Shown here one piece after another: positions 56,400 to 64,000 of a stretch of 64,000 bases of DNA. A program made the translations under genes and the position numbers. This DNA comes from Zymoseptoria tritici IPO323 (taxonomy: Eukaryota; Ascomycota; Dothideomycetes; Mycosphaerellales; Mycosphaerellaceae). Where the stretch lies: the NCBI RefSeq assembly GCF_000219625.1, contig NC_018215.1:2604001-2668000 (forward strand), read 5' to 3'. How positions within the stretch are numbered: position 1 is the stretch's first letter; every line of letters starts with the position of its first letter. The notes beneath the pieces are model-generated. The model was not told the origin of the DNA. It saw nothing but the letters and a program-made list of their open reading frames with translations, and made no database searches.

Positions 56400-58275
56400 T
56401 ACGGATCTAATTTATATAGGGGGCACGAGGGTCTCGCTTATTAATGTATACTAGATTATTAGGAACCGCACTTCTAGCGACGATATTGCACTAGTTTCTA
56501 TTTATGTTCGTTGCTAGTACGGGTCCTATAGGGGGACCTAAGCCTTAGCCTAGGTAACTAGGTTAAGCTAGTAACGAGAATGCAGATTTCGAGGTCGGTA
56601 GAACAGGGCTAGGAACAAGTGCCGGGTTAAGAGGTGTACTCGGTATATATGTCCGAGGAGCAAAGGCAGCTATAGGTAGTTTATAAGCTAGCTAGTACTT
56701 CTTAGTATCCTCGAGATTCGCATCGGCAGGCTAAGTAATAGCCCTTCCCTATGCTTTCTCGATAGCGGGAGCTATTATCCGGAGCTTAGGCTAATCCGGC
56801 TAGTTCCTAAACTACACCTTTCGTCTGTTAATATTACCTTCTCGTCCGATATACTACTTCTTTTTACTATCGCGGTATGTCTAGCCCGCACTTAGGAGGT
56901 AGTTCATATACTTGCATTTGTAAATACTATAACCAGGTTTAAAGCAATAAAAGCATATATACTTAGAGGCTTCCTAGTAGAAGGGGTTCGAGCTACTAGA
57001 CGACTAATAGGGCACTAGTCTAGGTCTAGCGACATTGTATAAGTAGTACTCGGGAGAATTAGGGGTGTTATCGGTATGTAGCGTAGCTATATAAGACTTC
57101 GGAAAGTCTCCTAGTAGATTAATAGCTATACGTGCACTTCTCTTAGCTCTTATACGCTTAATCTTAGCAATAGTTATCTTAGAAAGCTTTTTAGACAGGT
57201 CCTCTATATCCGGCAGCTTCTCTTTTAGTACGCGTAACGACTAGACTCTATCGTTCGATATATCTAGCTTCGGATACCTCTTCTTAGTCTAGTTAACAAG
57301 CTAGCTAGTAACCTGGCTCTTGCCCTTGCTATACAACTCCTAGTAAGCTATGCGGCTTGTAACGTACTTAAGTGTCGTATCGTATAATAGAGGAAGCTAA
57401 GTATAGGAGGCTAGGTTCGAGACGTCTACTTCGAGCTTGTTTATAATTTCCTGTCCTACCTCGGAGGGCAAGCCTTTAAGGAAGAGGTAGTATCGAGCGA
57501 CTTTATTGCACTGTTTAAGAGGTATCCTTTTCGAGACCGCTTTAAACGTTATAACATACTAACGTAGGTTATCCTTCTGTCCGGAGATATCCTAGACTCT
57601 TTCCTTTGCGCACAGCTCTTCGAGGAAAGGGAGGCTATACTTATACACCTAGCTATTATAGCACCGATAGTAGGAAAGAGCCTCTTCCTTAAAAGCTTCG
57701 TAGTTTTCGCTGTTAAAGCCTAAAAGACTCTCGAGCTAAGCTTAAACATCCGGTACCGAGTGTCGAGCAGCAAGTCGGATCCTTTTACTAATAGGAGTGC
57801 GTAGACCTTTAAAGTACGAATCGAAGAAGTCGGCTATAGTCTAGAAGAAAGTCGAGGCATCCTTGCCGTCGAAGGATAGAGTACTAGGCTCTCTAGGGAA
57901 GGGTACGCGACTATAGTAAGTAGGGGCTCTATTGTTATAAGTAGCTGCGGTAAGGGTAGTAATAAGATCTGCGATGTTTATGTTAGTAGGCTAGGGAGCG
58001 GGAACTGTACTATAGGTCGCTGTAGCAGCAATCCCTTCGGCTTAAGGGAGAGCCTTATTAGTCGACCCTTTAGTCGAATTAGTCGTAAAGCGAGCTAATA
58101 GAATCCTATTGCTATCGCGGAAGGCGCGAGCATCGGAAGGTGCCTAGATAGGGCTATTAGTTCCGGAAGCCTCGCCGGTGCTTAGGGTATTGCGGAGAAT
58201 CTCCGAGGGAGTATTAAGATAGCTACGACGGGAGGGTCCGTCCGGGCCGTTGTTAAGAGTGTTATTAGAAGACAT
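56400..58275 (-). pseudogene. Gag of the Ty3/gypsy element
   Basis: Starts at ATG 58275 (MSSNNTLNNGPDGPSRRSYL), continues through a capsid-like region (PSTLSFDGKDASTFF, then SYFKGLRT; later LPFLEELCAKERV and LFLKGLPSEVGQEIINKLEV), and contains one zinc knuckle at 56914-56955, CFYCFKPGYSIYKC, where the consensus His has become Tyr (CAC to TAC). Stops interrupt it. The 3' limit is approximate, as is the gag/pol boundary. Confidence 0.7.
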
Positions 58276-58422
58276 CGTAATAGCGATATGCAGCTTAGTG
58301 TTGCAAATAGGGAAATAGGAAGTAAGGAGTGCAGATACGTGTTCGGAAGGTATATAGGAAAAGGTTAGTAAGTCGTCGTCTATACCGGTGCGGCGGGAGT
58401 AGGCTATTTAAAGCTCTTAAGG

Positions 58423-58451
58423 GTTTGCTAGACTATTAGTCTAGGAAACAT
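58423..58451. repeat. Hairpin motif copy 6
   Basis: GTTTGCTAGACTA, TTA-centred loop, TAGTCTAGGAAACAT. It lies about 150 bases upstream of the gag ATG (minus strand). Confidence 0.7.
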
Positions 58452-58686
58452 TATTACTGCTAGTAGTGCACTATAGCTAATTATGCTGTTTACACATAGT
58501 CTAGGGCTATATTCGATAGTCTCCTTAGTGCGGGTAGGGTGTAATTGTACGTTCCGGGCACGTAGGACGGCTAAGTATCCAGAAACTCGAGAATAAGGCG
58601 GGATCGCTCCTCGTGCGGTGTAGAAGAATCTAGGGTAGGGAAATAAGGACTAGGGATGCGTCTAGGGTCCGTAGCTCGGTATTATT

Positions 58687-58725
58687 TGTTTACCAGACCC
58701 TCTTCCTAATTTAGTCTAGGAAATA
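58687..58725. repeat. Hairpin motif copy 7
   Basis: TGTTTACCAGACC, loop of about 15 bases, TAGTCTAGGAAATA. It lies in the 5' leader of the element. Confidence 0.6.
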
Positions 58726-58989
58726 TCGCGTCCTTAAAAGGTCGCACCTCTTAGACTGTTCTAGCCAGCTAGAGCCGAGAACTACATATCGCATTCTCGT
58801 ACCGAGAACCTAGTGTCGGTAGATCTAGGCAGGGCTTATATGCTCCCTAGTTCCAGTGCCGGGTTCGTAGCGATATTATCCGCTATTGCCTCGGAAAGCA
58901 ACACCGAGGAGCAGTCGGACGATCGGTGCGATAGGGCGACGTTTCTTAGGGTATTCGCGACGCCTACGCTATAATAGCTAGTTAGTCTC

Positions 58990-59690
58990 GTTTCTTATGG
59001 CCATTCTATCGAGAGCGCGGGACAGCTTACGTAACCGAGTATTCTCTAATATCTAGTATGTCTATTATAGCTACTATAGCGGTCGGTGAAGTTTTCTAGG
59101 TACTAGAGGGCTCTTTTTCTACCCTGTTTCTCTTTCCTTTCTTCACGAGCGCCCCGCATAGGGTTTGTGCTGTACGCCTAGCCTACCTGCCTCGGCAGGT
59201 AGTCGGGCATAGGAAAAGCCATAGTAGTACGATTTTGGCCCTAGGAGGCTTGTTTTCACCCTATTTTGTATCTGCTAGAGTCGGTATTATCTCTGTAGTA
59301 GTGTCGCGTTTTAAAGGCGTGCAGCTAAGCTCGGTAGCGTAGTCGTTCGTATAGGTATAGGAGCGATAATCTCTAATGTCTATTATGTCTACTATAACTT
59401 TTACCGCGACCGGTGCGATATTCCAGGTACTTAAGGGGGCATATTTACTCGCTCGTCCTTCTTTTTCGGAGTATGTAGGGCACTGCGGGCCGCCAAACAA
59501 GAGATGAAATGCGGTCGCCGCTCGTCTTGCTTACCTTTACCGGCAGGTAGTCGGGCATAGGAAAAGCTATAGCAGTACGATTTTGGCCCTAGGAGGCTTG
59601 TTTTTACCCTAAATCGCGTCTATTATAGTCGATATGCTCTCCGCTATAGCGTCGCGCCTTAAGGGCGTACATCCGAGTCCGGTAGCGCGG
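58990..59690 (-). repeat. Direct repeat of about 353 bp in the element's 5' leader
   Basis: GGCAGGTAGTCGGGCATAGG occurs at about 59192 and 59541, each followed by a GTACGATTTTGGCCCTAGGA block and a GTCGCG...TTAAxGGCGT block. A second shared block (CTCTAATxTCTAxTATGTCT) occurs at about 59043 and 59370. The 5' leader from 58275 to 60188 is non-coding and rich in such repeats. Confidence 0.6.
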
Positions 59691-60188
59691 TTGCATGCAT
59701 TAGTGCGAGAGCGCTTTATACCGAGCCTCTATACGATGTTAGTGTCCCTTTTTTATGTAATCTTTTGCTCCCTTAGTTTCTTCCTTCTCCTTCTTAGGCT
59801 GTATCGACGAGCTGCTCGGCGTAGGGTGTGCAGCTCGGTAGGGTATAGGGAATGTGTATGTATGTTCGTATGTTCGTGTATTTAGGGTGTATTCGGTAGT
59901 AGATCTAGTAATGTGCACACAGCGATTTGTGCATTAAGGTACTTTGTATTTTAAACTTGGACTTTAAACTTAGGTACTTAAGCCTACTGCCCTAGCTAAG
60001 GGGCAGAGGTATATCGTAATCCTTTCTTCGAGGGAGGGTATTCGTCGTATGCGTCGTAAGTACTCGTAAGGCGACTGGCGCTATTGTCGAGGTCGTAGCT
60101 GCTCCGCACTTCCGCACTACTGCCTACCCTTTATATATCCTCCTTCTCCGCTTTCGCGAAGGAAGGAGTCTTATATCGTCTACCAAAA

Positions 60189-60494
60189 TGTGAGGGGGGA
60201 ACTTCCAAAGGTTCCGATCTCCCGCGGATAGTAGCAGTGCGGACGTATAGAGTAACATAGGGGGCAAAAAGGGCGGTAAACTATATAATTAGAGTAAAAG
60301 GTATAGGGGGCAAAAGAGGTAGTATTAAGTGCTCTGTACTATTGGGCCTCGTGTGCGTGTCGAAGGCCCTTCCGGAGGTGCTAGTGTCGGTGTCCTGTTC
60401 CTCTGTAGGTCGGTGTCTTAATAATCCTCCGACCTGCACACGAAGCTGAAGCTAGATACAGACCGCACGTGACAGTGCGATATTCCCCACTACA
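60189..60494 (-). repeat. LTR (5' LTR of the minus-strand element)
   Basis: 306 bases, TGTGAGG ... CCACTACA. The minus-strand sequence directly after it is TTTTGGTAGACGATATAAGA; the TGG could mark a primer-binding site, but I cannot name the tRNA. Confidence 0.9.
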
Positions 60495-62060
60495 GTCGGT
60501 TTTGCGGGTTCTCGGTATCCCGAAGGTCCTTCTCGTTATAGAGATTAACTATCTGGATCTTGTTGCCCTTCTTGTCTAAAATAACAAAGGAAAGTATGTC
60601 GCTATCGTCTAATAAAATAGGAGAGATATTAACGTTAAGTCTTGTGCTAATATATAGCATTGTTCTTAGCCGGATCGTCGAATCCGTAGTCGTTAGGAAT
60701 AGCTAGTTGTAATCCCGGTATGCGATAGATCTTGTCTCTTTGTAGCCTATTATCGGGTCTTCTATAGTCCACGGTTCCTAGACTAGTAGAAGGTCGGCTT
60801 TCTGCTTAACCGCGACGTCTAAGGTAGACTCTATAGCCTCGATAGATCGGTTAAGATTAACATAGAAAATCCGTAGAGAGTGTTCTAATATATAGAACGT
60901 TCTAGGGGCCTCCCTTTCTGTTATATACGATCCTTCGCCTTCTCGACTCTTAGGCTGTCCGCGCCTATATATAGACGGTTTTAAATAGCCCTTTTTGCTT
61001 CCTCCTCGGTAGTAAAACCTACTAGAACTGTCGCCCTAGTAAGAGTCCTTCTTCTCTCTTCGTTTGTTAGCTAAATTGGGGTACCTACGAGTTTAAGACC
61101 TCTATTAAAGGTCTTAATTTCTCGTTAAATGTCCTATAGGCCTGTTAGCGTATTAAAGTTCGCAGTCGAGACGCCGTAGACTACGACCTTGTGCTAGAGA
61201 GAGTCCTCTATTACCTATACCTCGCCTACGATATCGGTAACCTTAGTAAGGCTATCGATCGTTCGTTAGCAGGCTTTCTCTGTTGCAAAGTTTAGGATAA
61301 TATTACCCCGAACTAATTTCTTTATCGCAAGGATAGCTAGCTCTTAGTCTTCGCCTTTAAGAGCGTCGTTAATTTTGTCTCGGGTTGCGATCTAGTCGAG
61401 TTCCTTCTCTTTATCCTTTAGTACAAGGATAAGAGGCATCGGTTCTACTTGTTCTTTCGGCTTGCTAGCCCTCTAGGAGACGGTCGTCTACTATTGTTGT
61501 TATTGTTGTTGTTGTTATATTGTCTTTGTTATCGAGGAGGTAGAGGTAGAGGTAGCGGATCCGCTATCTCCCTTAACAACGTTTGCGAAAGTAGGCTTCT
61601 TTGCCTATGCTGCTAGTTTCTTTATTGTCGTTTCTAGGTTCGAGACTTGCTTTACGAGGATTTAGGACGTTATCCTAAAATCTATATACTCGGTAAAGTG
61701 CCGAAAGACTTCGAGAAGGTCGAGAACCTAGGTTTGTTCTTCTAGAAACCCGCCTAGATCCCCCGCTGCTTCGATTAGTAGCTGTCGGGCTTGTAGGATC
61801 TTCTCGTTCGCGGGCGTGCGAGAGAGTGTTTGTTTCTTTCCGAGAGAAGGGCTACGAGTCGGGGAGCTATTAAATTCGAAGGGGTTTTGCCTTTTCCTAG
61901 GTAGGAAAGGAATGCCGGTTCTTTTTAGTAGTTCCTTCGGTAACGGCAGGGTTTTAAGAGACTTAAACGTAACTTCCTCGTCCCCTCTAGCCGTAGCTTT
62001 TAGAGTCTAAGGGGCTAAGCTTGCGTCTATTATTTCCGTCTCGGTAGACATTGTCTTGTT
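60495..62060 (-). mobile_element. LINE (Tad1-like), 5' part: ORF1 and endonuclease N-terminal half
   Basis: ORF1 starts at ATG 62051 on the minus strand (MSTETEIIDASLAP) and includes a Gln-rich run near 61500. The ORF2 endonuclease shows LLLV-stop-EPWTIEDPIIGYKE at about 60745-60795, where the stop stands for the Gln of the VQEPW hallmark. The element resumes at 46730 on the other side of the LTR insertion. RIP-type stops throughout. The 5' UTR probably extends beyond 62060. Confidence 0.7.
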
Positions 62061-62693
62061 ATTATTGTTTGTTGTTTAAAAAGAGGCTTAGCAGTCTTAC
62101 GCCGAGAGGGCTGCTTATTCGTCTCTATTTCTAATCGCGTTCGGGTCCTAGCCTACTTACGATACTAGGGCACTCTTCTCCCTACTATATAAAGTAGGAG
62201 TATAGGAGAAGGTATACTTTAAAGAGGAGAGAAGAGATATATAAATATACCTCTGCTTCTAGGAAGTACTCTAGCCTGTAGTAACGTACGTCTTTATAGC
62301 AGGCTTTAGAGGCGTTCTGCGGGTAGCCGTAGTAGGTTCGGGACAACCTTTGTCTCTAGGGAAAGGTAGGCCTATACTCTATATAGAGTATCTAGCTATA
62401 TAGCTAGTACTACTACTCTAATCCCTAGAGGTGCAAATTCGTCCTTACTAAACTATACTACTCCTTTAGCTTCCTCTCTCGGCGGCGTAGGACAACAGGT
62501 AACTCTAGTGTAGAGAAAACTAAGTATATATATATATTTGTGTATCCTAGGAACACTGCTCTTGTTTGGCCTTTAGCTCTTTTAAAATTCGACCAAATCA
62601 GGCGTTTAATAGCTAGAATAAAAGCTCTCGTCGAGGGCTTTTAAACGGGCTACACGGCGTCCGAATCGGCAGCGTATTAGTTGTGTTGTAGTG
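62061..62693. other. AT-rich stretch upstream of the LINE, with two adjacent palindromes
   Basis: No gene. Perfect palindromes ATACTCTATATAGAGTAT (62374-62391) and CTAGCTATATAGCTAG (62392-62407) lie back to back. It may be LINE 5' UTR or an older repeat. Confidence 0.4.
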
Positions 62694-62707
62694 TGTTAAA
62701 GTGTTAT

Positions 62708-63563
62708 TGTTTGTTTGTTTTGTTTGTTTGTTCCATTTACGTCCTTTCGGAGTCCAAGACTATATAGGACGGCCTTGTAAGCAAGGCAGTAGATCTATTT
62801 ACAATCAAATTCTTTCGGTATTCTTTGACCTTAGGGGAAACCCCGTGCCTAAGGCAAAATGCCAAAGGACTTTAAAAGCAGCGCAAAACAAAGGAAATCC
62901 AACGAGTGTCGTGTAGCCGGGGCTGCAATTTTCGCGCCAAGCTTTTGCAGAATTTTCAGCGGATCCTTCCGCTATGTCGTTGTCTGCAGCCGGGGCTGCA
63001 GAATTTTCGCGCCAAGCTTTTTGCAGAATTTTCAGCGGATCCTTCCGCTTCGCACACACACTGCGAATTCGAAAGAGAGAGGAAATGCATTGCAGTGCAA
63101 AAAGCAGTGCAGGAGCGACGTAGCTGCGCAAGCAGCTACGCAAGCAGCTATCTAACCCGCTGTCTTCTCTTGTCCTTAATATGCCTTTGTAGAACTGTAT
63201 GCCGCTTCCAAACGCATACAGCTACGCAGGTTAATCGCAGAGTTGTAGATTCCACCGAGTTCCAGCTCTTTGAAGTGCATGTATAACATGCGATTTCGAT
63301 TCGGATTTCGAGGAGGTGCGCGTATAGGACAGAGTGGACTGCCTCTTCTTCTTCTTCTTCTTCTTCTTGTTCGTAGCGTAGAGAGCTATTCGTTCGAATC
63401 GTGCTGTTGTTCTGTAGCTTGTGTTTCGAGGCGGATTTCGAGAAGGATTTCGGGCGGATTTCGAGAGGTTTTCGAGGAGGTTTCTTCCAGACTGTCTTGG
63501 TTTCCCTTCTAAGGAAGGTACTTACGACGGCCACCGCGTGAAGGTGCAGTCTGTTCGGCCGTC
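62708..63563 (-). mobile_element. Non-autonomous CAAA-tailed element, copy 3 (least mutated)
   Basis: Flanked by the 14-base duplication TGTTAAAGTGTTAT (62694-62707 and 63564-63577). In minus-strand orientation it starts GACGGCCGAACAGACTGCAC near 63563 and ends in a CAAA/CAAAA tail at 62708. It retains many CA/TG dinucleotides, unlike copies 1 and 2. It includes an internal direct repeat of 75 bases (around 62927 and 63002) and a CTT microsatellite near 63345-63368. 856 bases, no convincing ORF. Confidence 0.8.
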
Positions 63564-63577
63564 TGTTAAAGTGTTAT

Positions 63578-64000
63578 AGTACGGGTTGTAAACCTTCCTT
63601 ATGCAATGCCCTAAATAGGGAATATTTCGAGTGTAGGGGACCTTAGCGGTGTCCCCCAGGCTTGTTAGTAGAAATTTTTTCTAATAAAATCCCGCTAATT
63701 TTGGAAACTGGTTGTTGATCGCAACCTGGTGCTCACCAGGTTGCGTTTTGTAACCGGTTGTGTATAAGAAGGGAGTAACGCTTGTCTCTAGGTGTTGCGG
63801 TCAGCGGTTGTTCGCAAGAAGGGAGTAACGTCGTACTCAGGTGTCGTTGTTAGCGGTTGTTTGTGAGAAGGGAGTGACGTTGTACTCAGGTGTTGCAATA
63901 AGCGGTTATGAGGCTAAGCGGTTATTGCGTTCAGTACATACTGCAGTATGCGAGTAACCCGTATACCTGCAACCACACCGGTGCACCTGCAGTTATATGT
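63578..64000. repeat. Hairpin and 49-bp tandem repeats at the right edge
   Basis: GCAACCTGGTG CT CACCAGGTTGC (63721-63744) is a perfect 11-base-stem inverted repeat. Directly after it come three units of about 49 bases starting at 63754, 63804 and 63853, each with a CGGTTGT block and an AGAAGGGAGT(A/G)ACG block, and a partial unit at 63902. Not coding. Confidence 0.7.

Larger units (their letters stand above)
46731..60494 (-). mobile_element. Ty3/gypsy-type LTR retrotransposon, 13.8 kb, RIP-inactivated
   Basis: Bounded by two 306-base LTRs and flanked by a GTCG duplication (46727-46730 and 60495-60498). Just inside the 46.7 kb LTR, the minus strand reads GGAGGGGGACGGA, a polypurine tract, which fixes the orientation. 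Minus-strand order from 58275 downwards is gag with a CCHC knuckle, a protease-like motif, reverse transcriptase, RNase H and integrase: the Ty3/gypsy order. A further frame lies between integrase and the 3' LTR. All frames carry many TAG/TAA. It is inserted in the endonuclease region of a LINE. Confidence 0.85.

Noticed and set aside
63360..63420. tRNA-like pol III B-box (GTTCGAATC) in the non-autonomous element
   Set aside because: The match is on the strand opposite to the one that ends in the CAAA tail, and no A-box is placed correctly.
63148..63534. 128-codon minus-strand frame in copy 3 of the non-autonomous element
   Set aside because: Contains a Glu run from the CTT microsatellite, is not open in copies 1 and 2 and shows no domain. 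Probably chance within a non-coding element.
39400..64000. CRISPR-like array from the repeated short motifs
   Set aside because: Spacing is irregular, the motifs are hairpins or tandem repeats without uniform spacers, and the host is a eukaryote.

Overview
The window reads as a filamentous ascomycete (Pezizomycotina) chromosome segment. Genes are dense, mostly intronless or carry 50-190 base introns with GT...AG ends, and encode fungal orthologues such as NOP14, BNA1, MDE1 and an Azr1/Ptc7-type phosphatase. The right third is a repeat block that looks mutated by RIP: CpA/TpG has been turned into TpA and coding frames are full of TAG/TAA where Trp or Gln is expected. A dothideomycete of the Mycosphaerella group is my best guess from gene style; this is inference only.

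Layout. 1-21 kb is ordinary conserved genome: a RAD51-like recombinase cut by the left edge, MDE1 (methionine salvage), an L-fuconate-type dehydratase, two F-box-like proteins, NOP14 (ribosome biogenesis), BNA1 (kynurenine to NAD), a large zinc-finger plus double-HMG-box protein with a degenerate relative beside it, a small RS-rich candidate membrane protein, a ZFYVE19-like protein and a mitochondrial PP2C-type phosphatase. Two short TA-flanked inverted-repeat elements (MITE-like) lie in intergenic gaps at 7.8 and 12.0 kb.

21-39 kb is accessory, lineage-specific sequence: four tandem two-exon F-box-like paralogues (22.1-27.1 kb), another F-box-like gene and a start-less remnant, a gene built from nine to ten head-to-tail 50-residue units broken by two in-frame stops (29.8-31.7 kb), a coiled-coil gene that may be related to it (32.1-33.8 kb), 3.7 kb with no convincing gene, and one unknown intact gene (37.5-38.6 kb).

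39.4-64 kb is a nested transposon graveyard. A Tc1/mariner-like element (39.4-42.3 kb) was hit twice by a 0.78 kb non-autonomous element that makes 14-16 base target duplications and ends in a CAAA-type tail. Next is a minus-strand non-LTR (LINE, Tad1-like) element whose tail abuts a second, 5'-truncated copy. That LINE is split by a 13.8 kb Ty3/gypsy-type LTR element with 306-base LTRs, a 4-base target duplication and a polypurine tract. The LTR element carries an extra unidentified reading frame after integrase and seven copies of a hairpin motif. A third, little-mutated copy of the non-autonomous element sits at 62.7-63.6 kb. Its 3' end resembles the 3' end of the LINE, which suggests the LINE machinery moves it.

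Where the target was already a transposon, insertion order can be read: mariner before its two 0.78 kb insertions, LINE before the LTR element. Mutation load suggests the 62.7 kb copy is the youngest.
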